The notes: generated by a model from the letters alone, not told the origin. Counted from the first letter of the stretch, positions 1 to 8,135 are shown. The stretch: DNA of 64,000 bases from JBQTGK01 sp052400665 (GCA_052400665.1 JBQTGK010000005.1), one strand, 5' to 3'. A program made the numbers and translations.

Positions 1-30
1 CACGAAACGAAGTTCGATGAAATCAATCCT

Positions 31-103
31 TTCCCGTTCTCAACCCGGAACGATTTAGGTAGCTGAGCTACTCTGATTAAGGGCAAAATTAGCTAAACGG
101 GAA
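31..103. repeat. Nested inverted repeats upstream of the leader-peptide gene
   Basis: An 8-bp perfect inverted repeat (TTCCCGTT at 31-38, AACGGGAA at 96-103) encloses a second hairpin, GTAGC-TGA-GCTAC at 59-71. The arrangement resembles a folded RNA more than random AT-rich spacer, and the stretch is richer in GC than the DNA that follows. I do not recognise it as a known RNA family. It could be the end of a mobile or RNA element that begins left of the window, or a 5' leader of the peptide gene. Confidence 0.4.
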
Positions 104-151
104 GAACTATACAGGTTTGTGCGGGGAAGGGCTATTTTAAAATTTATTGAA

Positions 152-325
152 ATGAAAAATTTAGATTCTAAGTTGTTTGAGAAAAATCAGATTAAAAAAG
201 AAGAATTAACACATGTTTATGGTGGAGGATGTTCAACTCCTGCTGGTCCTGCCTATAATGGTGATGTAAGATTTAAGGATTTTGTCTATGACAATGGTAA
301 AATAGAATATACAAGAGTTAGTTAA
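152..325 (+). CDS. Double-glycine leader peptide, candidate secreted natural-product precursor (57 aa)
   Basis: Small peptide, probably a precursor cleaved on export. ATG at 152 is preferred over an in-frame GTG at 119, because it gives a leader beginning MKNLDSKLF that is normal for this class. The leader shows the double-glycine pattern: Ile14 (-12), Glu18 (-8), Leu19 (-7), Val22 (-4), Gly24-Gly25 (-2,-1); a third Gly follows, so cleavage could shift by one. The predicted core is about 32 residues, with one Cys, several Asp/Glu/Lys, Thr/Ser and three Tyr. Bacteroidota precursors of the GG family have this build, including those tied to ATP-grasp and SPASM maturases. A C39-peptidase exporter at 4136 is the obvious processing enzyme. 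The core is not one I recognise, so activity cannot be named. Modification is uncertain because no intact maturase is present here. Confidence 0.75.
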   Translation: MKNLDSKLFEKNQIKKEELTHVYGGGCSTPAGPAYNGDVRFKDFVYDNGKIEYTRVS

Positions 326-383
326 TATCTGTTTCAATCACCTGGTATTATATAATATCAGGTGATTATTAAAAAATATACTT

Positions 384-1556
384 ATGAACAAATTTAATTT
401 TTTCCTCTTCACTGTTGTTATTCTATTGTTTTTAGGATGCAAAGAAGAAAATTACATTACCTATCACCAGAATAAAATCAATGCTAACCTACATTTGATT
501 AATAAGCAATTCGATTCGGCACAAATCGTTTTCGATGATATTTTCGATAAGTATCCAAAGCATTTTTATAAAGACATTCACAATGCATGTCTTTGTGCTA
601 TTCAACAAGGGAAATATGACAAGGCATTAGACTATGCAAAAGAGTTGGTATTACATGCTTACGAAATGAGTGACTTTGAAAAATATTATTTTACCAATTT
701 TAGAAACAGCCAAGAGTGGAATGAATTTGAAGAGGAATACCCGGAATTAAGAAAAAAATATCTAAAGAAACAGGATTATAATTTACGGGATATCTACTAC
801 AAAATGTCTATAAATGACCAACAAGCTGCTAAAAAATATGGTACTACTGATGCGAATAAACTTTATAATGCTTACTATACTAATGCGAAAGAATTATATG
901 ATTTATATAAAGAGCATGGATTACCAAACTTTCTAAGAAATAATGATACTTTAAATGTTGGGTATATGGTGCTTTTTAGACATTATTTCGGAATGAAAAA
1001 TGTCGTTAATAATTCCGATGAGTTAAAGATTAAATTTCAACACCTGAACTTTGATTCTTTAAGTTGGTCTGGAATCTTAAAGCAAGAACTACAGAAAGGG
1101 AATGTAAGTCCTGAATTCTATTCACAGGTTATAGCCTATCAAGACCCTAAAAAGCCTTTTGGAAAGTGTGCGATTCGATTGGATTTTAAGACAGAACGTG
1201 TTGAGTTGTTTGCTCCATTATCTGATGATAAAGCAGAGTGGGTTAATAAAAACCGTTATGAAATTGGACTGATGCCTTATGTAGAATCAAATAGTGATAT
1301 GCTTAAATCCACTTGGTATGCGGAATATCCTTTTAAAGAAGTTAAGCAAGCATATGCAGAATGTGATTCTTGTAAGACCTTTACTGATTACATGGAGTTG
1401 AAGTATATTGTTGAAAATGAAATCAGGTTAAAATATGAAACTGAAGATATTTCTAATGGCTTTTTGTTTGAAAATTACAATGGTATAAACGAGGTTTATT
1501 TAGAAAATTTTAATGAGTACCAAAAAAACTTAGTTAGCAATGATATTGGTTATTAG
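384..1556 (+). CDS. Lipoprotein with TPR-like N-terminal half, unknown function (390 aa)
   Basis: The N-terminus has a hydrophobic signal segment ending in a lipobox (LFLGC, Cys19), so the protein should be a lipoprotein on the periplasmic or outer-membrane side. Residues about 25-110 form short paired helices of TPR type (a QGKYDKALDYAKEL-like repeat). The C-terminal two thirds, with a CDSCKTF motif near residue 330, match nothing I recognise. The gene lies 58 bp after the leader-peptide gene and its end overlaps a truncated ATP-grasp maturase frame (1540-1689), then the barrel gene at 1692. The spacing suggests one transcript. A role in handling or immunity to the exported peptide is only a guess from position. 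Confidence 0.7.
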   Translation: MNKFNFFLFTVVILLFLGCKEENYITYHQNKINANLHLINKQFDSAQIVFDDIFDKYPKHFYKDIHNACLCAIQQGKYDKALDYAKELVLHAYEMSDFEKYYFTNFRNSQEWNEFEEEYPELRKKYLKKQDYNLRDIYYKMSINDQQAAKKYGTTDANKLYNAYYTNAKELYDLYKEHGLPNFLRNNDTLNVGYMVLFRHYFGMKNVVNNSDELKIKFQHLNFDSLSWSGILKQELQKGNVSPEFYSQVIAYQDPKKPFGKCAIRLDFKTERVELFAPLSDDKAEWVNKNRYEIGLMPYVESNSDMLKSTWYAEYPFKEVKQAYAECDSCKTFTDYMELKYIVENEIRLKYETEDISNGFLFENYNGINEVYLENFNEYQKNLVSNDIGY

Positions 1557-1689
1557 TCAAAATTGTGATTTAAGTACAGATAAGGTTATAGAATGGTTCG
1601 GTTATTACCCAGTGCGGCAGCGTGGGGATTTCCCTGATCCAAGATGTCCTAAAGCACCCGCTATTGAAAATATATTTTATATAGATTAA
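1540..1689 (+). pseudogene. Truncated start of a grasp-with-spasm ATP-grasp peptide maturase (49 codons)
   Basis: A 49-codon frame starts with ATG at 1540, overlapping the last 17 bp of the lipoprotein gene, and stops 2 bp before the barrel gene. Its first ~23 residues (MILVISQNCDLSTDKVIEWF, then GYY) look like the N-terminus of ATP-grasp enzymes of the grasp-with-spasm system (family TIGR04192), which typically begin MILI(F/L)S...D.(S/T)T..VI(E/D)W. The remaining 300 or so residues are absent. From about 1609 the frame enters GC-rich DNA (32 of 54 bases G or C at 1609-1662) that encodes a Pro/Arg-rich tail unlike the enzyme. I read this as a deletion or insertion scar. The family assignment is from memory of the motif and rests on a short stretch. 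Confidence 0.6.
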
Positions 1690-1691
1690 CT

Positions 1692-3962
1692 ATGAAACGG
1701 ACCTTAGTTTTATTACTCCTAATTTTACCTTTTTTTTGTATTTCCCAGAATGTTGAATTTACTGGAACAATTAAAGGGAATAAAATAGATATTGACTGTG
1801 CTACAATAAGTGTGTATAATCTACCAGATTCAGTTCTTGTAGGAAAGTATCTGTCCCAAAAAAATGGAGCATTTAATATTAAAATAGACAGTTTCACAGA
1901 GCAGGTTTTATTGGTTTTTGATCATGTAAGCTTTAAGAAAAAGATAATTACTTATGATATTGATAAAAAAACCATTGTTAAATTAGGGGTAATAAACTTA
2001 GAGTCTAAATTTTATAGAATAGATGAAGTAAATGTTAGCCCCGAAACTTCTTTCATTAGAAAATTAGATAGAGAAACTTATGTTTTTTCAGAGAATGATA
2101 AAATCAACTCTAACACAGTTTTGGATTTAATATCAAAAGTACCCTCTATTCAAACAAATAAATCTAGTAATTCAATACAAATAGAAGGTTCTAGCAGTGT
2201 TCAAGTATTTTATAATAATAAAAAGGTTGATTTTAAATTCATACAAGGAATAATGCCATCTACCATTGCAAAAATTGAAATACTAAACAATCCCTCCTCA
2301 AAGTATCTTTTCGAAAATAATACCGATAAGATTATAAATATTATTCCAATATCTGATATTAAATATGCGCATAATATTTTTCTCCAATTAAGTTCAGATC
2401 TCAATAACAGGTACAATAATTCTAATCTAAATATTGATGTCTATAAAAATAAATTTAGATTCTTTTTAAAAGGTAATTATTGGTACAGAAATGTTCCAAC
2501 TAAAAAAACTGAAAGTATAAAATTATCTTCTGGAGAAAGGTTGACTTCATTAATCAATGTTAAAACCAAAAAAGAGAAGGATTATGAATACTGGTATGGG
2601 ATGGATTATCTTCACAACCGAATTAGTATTAATATCACAGGATATTGTTCTAACTATCCAACAAAAACAAATAGTGAAGATAAAACATTCGATTCTTCTT
2701 CACTGACAAAAGATATCAATAATCAAATGAATAATAAGTTGCACACTTATAAATATTCATTATTTACAACATATAAGATAAATGATAACGGGGCAAAACT
2801 AAGTTCTGAGGTTAATGTTTATAACTCCGAGTCAAATTACAAGAATAGATTTTCTGATAATGCTATGCTCGAAGACAATTTGGTTGATCACAATAAAGAG
2901 AAAAAATCGTATAGTTATCAATTAGATTTTAATTACCCTATTGCACACTATTTGAGCTTAAAGTGTGGGAGTTCGTACTATAGTAATGAAGCGGAATTTA
3001 GGAGTATATTTTTAGAATCTAAAGATGAGAATAACCTCCAAAAATTCAACTCTTATATTGACTTTACCTATTTAATTAATCAAAAAATTAAAATTGGAAT
3101 TGGAGGTAATTTCATGAAGAGATCATATGAGTATAATAGGATGGGTTATAATGATTCTTACTTTCTGAAAGGACTATTGCTTGAGTACCGAAATAGTAAA
3201 ACGTCAAAACTCAACATACAATATAAAAATAGGATAAAAACTCCGGAATTATATCAATTAAATCCTAATCAAACATTGGAGGGTGAAGTGTTTACAAAGG
3301 GAGATCTTGGTTTAAAGCCAGAGAAACAAACTTCCTACAAGATTGGCTACACAAATCATAAAAATAGAAGTTATTATCTCTCCACAAGTATCTTCTATAA
3401 AAAGATGTCAGATCATCTATCGAAAACATTTTCTATGGAGGATAAAACTCTAATATTAAACTATAACAACATTCATAAAAGGGTTGATTACGGGTTAACG
3501 TTGTTTTATCGAAAAATATTTAGCAAAAGACTAAATATTGTTTTCAGGTCTAATATAGGTAAGCAGTCATTCTATACAAAAACAAATAAGTCGAACTCTG
3601 GCTATAGCTTAGGGTATAATATAAATTTGGAATATAACATTAAGAAATTAGAATGTTATTTTGGGTTTACTTCACAAAAGAAAAACTACTTAAATTTTGG
3701 TTCGATTACTAGTAGTTGTTTAATAGATGGTGGCATTACTAAATCAATTGGTCGCAGTACTTCTATAGGTGTTAATTTTTTAGCGCCAATTCCAAAGTAT
3801 AAAACAAAATACAATTATAGTTCATCTGAATTGAAAATTAAATCTAAAACTACAAGTAAAATTGGTTTTATTTATGTGAAATTAAATTATAGAATATCCA
3901 AACTCAATAAAATTAGTAAGAAGATTAATCGCTCTTACAATTGGGATAAAGATATGTACTAG
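1692..3962 (+). CDS. TonB-receptor-like outer-membrane beta-barrel protein (756 aa)
   Basis: A signal peptide (about residues 1-18, ending CISQ) is followed by a carboxypeptidase-D-like beta-sandwich domain (about 22-110) and a plug-like region (about 115-220) containing a VLDLISKVPSIQ segment and an IAKIEILNNPSSKY segment, both usual in SusC/TonB-type plugs. The rest alternates in the manner of a long beta barrel of the OMP_b-brl family. No clear TonB box is visible. It starts 2 bp after the truncated maturase frame, within the peptide locus. By position it might let the peptide pass the outer membrane or act as a receptor or immunity factor, but nothing in the sequence proves this. Codon use is very AT-rich compared with the exporter gene that follows. 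Confidence 0.8.
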   Translation: MKRTLVLLLLILPFFCISQNVEFTGTIKGNKIDIDCATISVYNLPDSVLVGKYLSQKNGAFNIKIDSFTEQVLLVFDHVSFKKKIITYDIDKKTIVKLGVINLESKFYRIDEVNVSPETSFIRKLDRETYVFSENDKINSNTVLDLISKVPSIQTNKSSNSIQIEGSSSVQVFYNNKKVDFKFIQGIMPSTIAKIEILNNPSSKYLFENNTDKIINIIPISDIKYAHNIFLQLSSDLNNRYNNSNLNIDVYKNKFRFFLKGNYWYRNVPTKKTESIKLSSGERLTSLINVKTKKEKDYEYWYGMDYLHNRISINITGYCSNYPTKTNSEDKTFDSSSLTKDINNQMNNKLHTYKYSLFTTYKINDNGAKLSSEVNVYNSESNYKNRFSDNAMLEDNLVDHNKEKKSYSYQLDFNYPIAHYLSLKCGSSYYSNEAEFRSIFLESKDENNLQKFNSYIDFTYLINQKIKIGIGGNFMKRSYEYNRMGYNDSYFLKGLLLEYRNSKTSKLNIQYKNRIKTPELYQLNPNQTLEGEVFTKGDLGLKPEKQTSYKIGYTNHKNRSYYLSTSIFYKKMSDHLSKTFSMEDKTLILNYNNIHKRVDYGLTLFYRKIFSKRLNIVFRSNIGKQSFYTKTNKSNSGYSLGYNINLEYNIKKLECYFGFTSQKKNYLNFGSITSSCLIDGGITKSIGRSTSIGVNFLAPIPKYKTKYNYSSSELKIKSKTTSKIGFIYVKLNYRISKLNKISKKINRSYNWDKDMY

Positions 3963-4051
3963 GTAAATGATATTTTTTAAATTGTGGATATGCAACAAAA
4001 CCAATTGTAATAAAGTTTATTTGTAAGTTTGTCATATAGAATTCTTAAAAT

Positions 4052-4080
4052 AAGGTTGAAAATTCAATTTTCAGCTTTTA
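4052..4080 (+). terminator. Hairpin with T-run after the barrel gene
   Basis: TGAAAATT (4057-4064) pairs with AATTTTCA (4066-4073), extended by G-C, A-T and G-T pairs on the outside and followed by CTTTTA. The small loop and AT-rich stem make it a weak but plausible intrinsic terminator, which would separate the peptide/barrel transcript from the exporter gene. Confidence 0.45.
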
Positions 4081-4135
4081 CTAAGTTCAAGTTTTATAAT
4101 CAATTGATTTGTTTATAATTGACTGATCCTAATCT

Positions 4136-6343
4136 ATGAAGAAAAAATTTCCTCACTTTCGCCAGTTGGATGCCATGGATTGTGGCCCGACTTGTTTGCG
4201 CATGATTGCCAAACATTATGGCAAGAGTTTTACCCTGCAAAATTTGCGCGATAAATCGCACATTACCCGCGAGGGAGTTTCCATGTTGGGCATTGCCGAT
4301 GCGGCCGAAAGTATTGGTTTAAAAACAATGGGTGTTCGCATTTCGTTTGAACAATTAGAAAAAGATGCACCATTGCCGGCCATTTGTCATTGGGGACAAA
4401 ATCACTTTGTGGTGGTACACAAGGTGGAAACAAAACGAGGAAAAACTACGGTTCATGTTGCCGACCCGGGTTCTGGTTTATTAAAATTTACCAAAGAGGA
4501 ATTTTGTAAGCAATGGGCAAGTACACAAAGTCAGGGCGAACTAAAAGGTTTGTGTTTGTTAATAGAGACCACACCCGATTTTTACAAGCAGAGCAACGAG
4601 GATGTTTCCAACAAAAAGAGCATTGGATTTCTCTTGCGTTACCTAAAACCATACCGCAAATTCATGATTCAGTTGGTGCTGGGCATGCTGTTTGGATCTT
4701 TGTTGCAGCTTATTTTTCCGTTTCTCACACAATCGGTTGTCGATGTTGGTATCAATACCCAAAATTTGAATTTTATTTATTTGGTATTGATCGCTCAGCT
4801 GGTCCTGTTTATTTCCCGAATGTCGGTGGAGTTTATTCGTTCCTGGATATTACTGCATATTTCTACGCGGATTAATATTTCTTTGATATCCGATTTCCTG
4901 ATTAAGTTGATGAAACTCCCAATTGGTTATTTCGATATCAAAATGATTGGGGATTTGTTGCAGCGAATTCAGGATCATACACGAATTGAGGATTTTCTTA
5001 CTTCTTCAACCTTAAATGTACTGTTCTCGATGATTAATCTGGTGATTTTTGGTGTTGTTTTGGCAATATACGATTTGCAGATATTCCTGGTTTTTGTTTT
5101 AGGTTCAGCTTTATATATTATTTGGGTGAATCTGTTTTTACGAAAGCGAAGAGAGTTAGATGGTAAGCGATTTGCACAACTATCGAACAATCAGAATACT
5201 TTGGTTCAGCTAATTACCGGAATGCAGGAAATTAAGCTTAACAATTGCGAAAAGCAGAAACGTTGGGAGTGGGAACAAATTCAGGCCGAACTCTTTCAGG
5301 TTCGTACCAAAGGTTTGGCGCTGAATCAGTATCAGGTTTCGGGCTCGGTATTTTTTAACGAAACCAAAAATATTATCATCACATTTTTGGCAGCCAAATC
5401 GGTTTTAGATGGAGGAATGACATTGGGTATGATGTTGGCAGTTCAATATATTATTGGTCAGCTGAATTCTCCTCTCGATAATTTGGTGCAGGTAATTCAC
5501 TCCTGGCAGGATGCTAAAATCTCGCTGGAGCGATTGGGCGAAATTCATGAAATGAAGGAGGAGGAAGATCTCTCAGATCAGAAGCTCACCGAAATACCAG
5601 AGGAAAAAAGCATAGATATTGAAAAAGTATGTTTCCAGTACGAAGGACCGCATTCCGATATGGTGCTGAACGATGTAAACCTGAAAGTAGAAGAGGGGAA
5701 AACAACTGCTATTGTTGGCGCATCGGGAAGTGGAAAAACCACCTTAATTAAGCTCATGTTAGGATTTTATCCAACAACAAAAGGCAGAATATCGCTGGGA
5801 GGAACAAGTATTGAGAATTACAGTTCGGCCATGTGGCGACAAAACTGTGGGGTGGTAATGCAGGATGGTTTCATTTTTTCGGATACAATTGCCAAGAACA
5901 TTGCAGTAGGCGTAGAGCATATCGATAAAAAAAGATTGCTGTATGCGGTTCAGGTGGCCTGTATTGCCGAGTTTATAGAAAATTTACCATTGCGATACAA
6001 TACCAACATCGGAGCTAATGGCCACGGTTTAAGTCAGGGACAAAAGCAACGAATCCTGATTGCACGTGCTGTTTATAAAAATCCGGAGTTCCTGTTCTTC
6101 GATGAGGCTACCAATGCTCTGGATGCCAACAACGAGATGGCAATTATGAAAAAACTTGATGAGTTTAACAAAGGAAGAACAGTTCTGGTTGTGGCTCATC
6201 GCTTAAGTACAGTGCGCAATGCCGATAAAATTATAGTCCTTGAAAAAGGCGAAATTGTTGAGGAAGGAAACCATGAAGAGCTAACTAAACTGCAGGGAAA
6301 ATACTATCAGCTGGTAAAGAATCAGCTGGAATTAGGGAACTAG
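4136..6343 (+). CDS. Peptidase-containing ABC transporter for double-glycine peptides (C39, 735 aa)
   Basis: Inner-membrane exporter that cuts double-glycine leaders and pumps out the mature peptide. Domains in order: C39 cysteine protease (about 1-135) with oxyanion Gln10, catalytic Cys16 in DCGPTC, His90 and Asp110; ABC transmembrane domain (about 165-440); nucleotide-binding domain (about 490-735) with Walker A GASGSGKTT near 528, signature LSQGQKQR near 632, Walker B LFFDEA near 655 and a switch His in VVAHRLS. All catalytic residues are present, so it should be active. It is richer in GC at codon third positions than the peptide, lipoprotein and barrel genes upstream. Its adaptor partner is the HlyD protein at 6813, separated by a broken IVP-type gene. 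The 57-residue GG peptide at 152 is the nearest likely substrate. Confidence 0.95.
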   Translation: MKKKFPHFRQLDAMDCGPTCLRMIAKHYGKSFTLQNLRDKSHITREGVSMLGIADAAESIGLKTMGVRISFEQLEKDAPLPAICHWGQNHFVVVHKVETKRGKTTVHVADPGSGLLKFTKEEFCKQWASTQSQGELKGLCLLIETTPDFYKQSNEDVSNKKSIGFLLRYLKPYRKFMIQLVLGMLFGSLLQLIFPFLTQSVVDVGINTQNLNFIYLVLIAQLVLFISRMSVEFIRSWILLHISTRINISLISDFLIKLMKLPIGYFDIKMIGDLLQRIQDHTRIEDFLTSSTLNVLFSMINLVIFGVVLAIYDLQIFLVFVLGSALYIIWVNLFLRKRRELDGKRFAQLSNNQNTLVQLITGMQEIKLNNCEKQKRWEWEQIQAELFQVRTKGLALNQYQVSGSVFFNETKNIIITFLAAKSVLDGGMTLGMMLAVQYIIGQLNSPLDNLVQVIHSWQDAKISLERLGEIHEMKEEEDLSDQKLTEIPEEKSIDIEKVCFQYEGPHSDMVLNDVNLKVEEGKTTAIVGASGSGKTTLIKLMLGFYPTTKGRISLGGTSIENYSSAMWRQNCGVVMQDGFIFSDTIAKNIAVGVEHIDKKRLLYAVQVACIAEFIENLPLRYNTNIGANGHGLSQGQKQRILIARAVYKNPEFLFFDEATNALDANNEMAIMKKLDEFNKGRTVLVVAHRLSTVRNADKIIVLEKGEIVEEGNHEELTKLQGKYYQLVKNQLELGN

Positions 6344-6345
6344 CA

Positions 6346-6380
6346 AATAATTAAGAATTAATAATGAGTAATTAATAATT
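6346..6380 (+). repeat. Left inverted-repeat arm flanking the IVP-type pseudogene
   Basis: AT-rich arm starting AATAATTAAGAA and ending TGAGTAATTAATAATT. The reverse complement of 6778-6808 matches it closely except for about 7 extra bases (TTAATAA) inside this arm. The two arms bracket the broken four-helix-bundle gene and nothing else. Confidence 0.6.
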
Positions 6381-6388
6381 TAAATTTC

Positions 6389-6748
6389 ATGAAACAGAAT
6401 ATTGTTCAAGATAAATCTTATCAGTTTAGTATTCGAATTATTAATCTATATAAATTCTTAAGAAAGGATAAAAATGAATAAGTTTTATCCAAACAAATTT
6501 TAAGATGTGGTACTTCTATTGGAGCAAATATAGAAGAAGCAATTGGTGGCTTTTCGAAAAAGGATTTTATTGCTAAAATGCAAATTTCCTATAAAGAAGC
6601 CAGAGAAACACATTATTGGTTGCGTTTATTAAACGATACCGAATTTATTGATGAAAATATGTTTCAATCTTTGATTCAAGACTGTGAAGAAGTTTTAAAG
6701 CTTTTGTCTAAAATTTTAGAAACATCAAAAAATAATATGAGTAAGTAG
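6389..6748 (+). pseudogene. Four-helix-bundle protein (S23 rRNA intervening-sequence type), broken by a stop codon
   Basis: Translating from ATG at 6389 gives 30 codons, an in-frame TAA at 6479-6481, then 88 more codons in the same frame to TAG at 6746. After the stop the frame reads LSKQILRCGTSIGANIEEA, the signature of the IVP/S23 four-helix-bundle family (about 120 aa), and the total length of 119 codons fits. One base change (for example CAA to TAA) explains the break, so the loss looks recent. The family occurs as inserted cassettes in rRNA and intergenic DNA; its function is unclear. The gene lies between exporter and adaptor of the peptide locus, flanked by inverted repeats. Confidence 0.8.
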
Positions 6749-6777
6749 CTTATTAGGTGGATAATAGTATTTTTTGT

Positions 6778-6808
6778 AATTATTAATTACTCATTCTTAA
6801 TTATTAAT
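6778..6808 (-). repeat. Right inverted-repeat arm flanking the IVP-type pseudogene
   Basis: The sequence AATTATTAATTACTCATTC followed by TTAATTATTAATT is the reverse complement of the arm at 6346-6380 apart from a 7-base gap. It ends 4 bp before the HlyD start codon, so it may also supply that gene's ribosome-binding region. Confidence 0.6.
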
Positions 6809-6812
6809 TGAA

Positions 6813-8102
6813 ATGGATAATATTGAACTTCGGTCGGATGAAGTAAAAGAAATACTCGGAAGAGTACCTAACTGGATTATTCGTAGCGGAACGAGCCTGT
6901 TTTTTGTTGTGATATTTGTTGTGCTGGTGGGGAGTTGGTTTTTCCGTTATCCGGATATTATTAACTCACGATTGGTTTTAACAACATTAAATCCACCGGC
7001 CGATCTTCTTGCGCGTACATCGGGTAAAATACAAAATTTGTACGTTAGCGATAATGCTGATGTAAAAGAAGGTAGTTTGCTGGCGATTATCGAAAATCCG
7101 GCAGTAAACGAAGATGTATTTCTCCTAAAAAAACGACTTGAATTTTTTCAGGACCATTTAAGTGTACAAGAAAGTTTAGATTCTAATTTTTTAGATACTA
7201 ACTTCCGACTTGGTGAAATACAATCATATTACAACTCATTTTTAAAATCTTATGTCGATTATACTCGTTTTATTGAGCTAGGATATTACGATAGAAAAAT
7301 AGAATCTTATAAAGATCAAATTCGAAAATACAATATGTATTACGAGCGACAATATCAGCAAAAAAAGATTTTAGAAAGCGAGTTGACTATCATAGAAAAA
7401 CAATACCTGCGCGATTCTTCCTTGTTTACGAAAGAAGTAATCTCCTTGTCTGATTTTCAGGATGCCAAAAAGAAATTTCTTCAGCAATCTTATTCGTTTC
7501 ATGGTGCCCGATCGGCATTGGCAGCTACAAAAATAGAGATCGCAGAAGTTAATCAGCAAATTATCGATTTAGAGCTTACGAAAGAAAATGAACGAAAGGA
7601 ACTACAAAACCTACTCACTCAGTCTTTTGACAATCTGAAGGCACAAATAGATATTTGGGAGCAACAATATCTTATTAAAACCCCAATTAATGGAAGAGTG
7701 AGTTTCAATAAATATTACAGTTTAAATCAGAATGTAGAGCAGGGAAAACGCGTGTTTACGGTTCTGCCAAACGACTCAACCAAAATTGTTGCCCGACTCG
7801 AATTGGGAATTGTGGGTGCCGGAAAAGTAAAAGTGGGTCAACGCGTAAATATTAAACTGGATAATTATCCTTATCTCGAATATGGTATGTTGGAAGGTCG
7901 GATACAATCTATATCTAAAATTCCCGAAGATCAGAAATATACTTTAGATGTTGATTTTCCCAATGGATTAATTACAAATTATGGTCTCGAGCTCGATTTT
8001 TCACAAAAAATTGAAGGCGATGCCGAAATTATTACTGAAGATTTACGATTGCTGCAAAGAATTTTTAATCCTATTCGCTCTCTTATAAAAGAAAGATTAT
8101 AG
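6813..8102 (+). CDS. HlyD-family periplasmic adaptor of the peptide exporter (429 aa)
   Basis: Membrane-fusion protein that links the inner-membrane ABC exporter to an outer-membrane duct. It has a short cytoplasmic N-terminus, one membrane helix at about 26-47, a biotinyl-lipoyl-like half (about 70-90, with SGKIQNLYVSDNADVKEG), a long alpha-helical hairpin (about 110-270) and the second lipoyl half plus beta-barrel domain (about 285-400, with IKTPINGRVSF). Length and order fit type I adaptors of Bacteroidota. It follows the C39 exporter with only the IVP-type cassette between, so the two were probably adjacent before the insertion. No TolC-like gene lies in the window. Confidence 0.92.
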   Translation: MDNIELRSDEVKEILGRVPNWIIRSGTSLFFVVIFVVLVGSWFFRYPDIINSRLVLTTLNPPADLLARTSGKIQNLYVSDNADVKEGSLLAIIENPAVNEDVFLLKKRLEFFQDHLSVQESLDSNFLDTNFRLGEIQSYYNSFLKSYVDYTRFIELGYYDRKIESYKDQIRKYNMYYERQYQQKKILESELTIIEKQYLRDSSLFTKEVISLSDFQDAKKKFLQQSYSFHGARSALAATKIEIAEVNQQIIDLELTKENERKELQNLLTQSFDNLKAQIDIWEQQYLIKTPINGRVSFNKYYSLNQNVEQGKRVFTVLPNDSTKIVARLELGIVGAGKVKVGQRVNIKLDNYPYLEYGMLEGRIQSISKIPEDQKYTLDVDFPNGLITNYGLELDFSQKIEGDAEIITEDLRLLQRIFNPIRSLIKERL

Positions 8103-8135
8103 CTTATTTTCATAATTTTATTTTATATTGCTAGT

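Noticed and set aside
119..325. GTG start at 119 for the leader peptide gene (68 aa)
   Set aside because: It adds an 11-residue head that precedes the typical MKN leader start; ATG at 152 gives the normal leader length.
119..1616. Group II intron ends at GTGCG motifs (119-123 and 1612-1616)
   Set aside because: Only the five-base motif is present; no domain V hairpin or reverse-transcriptase frame was seen.
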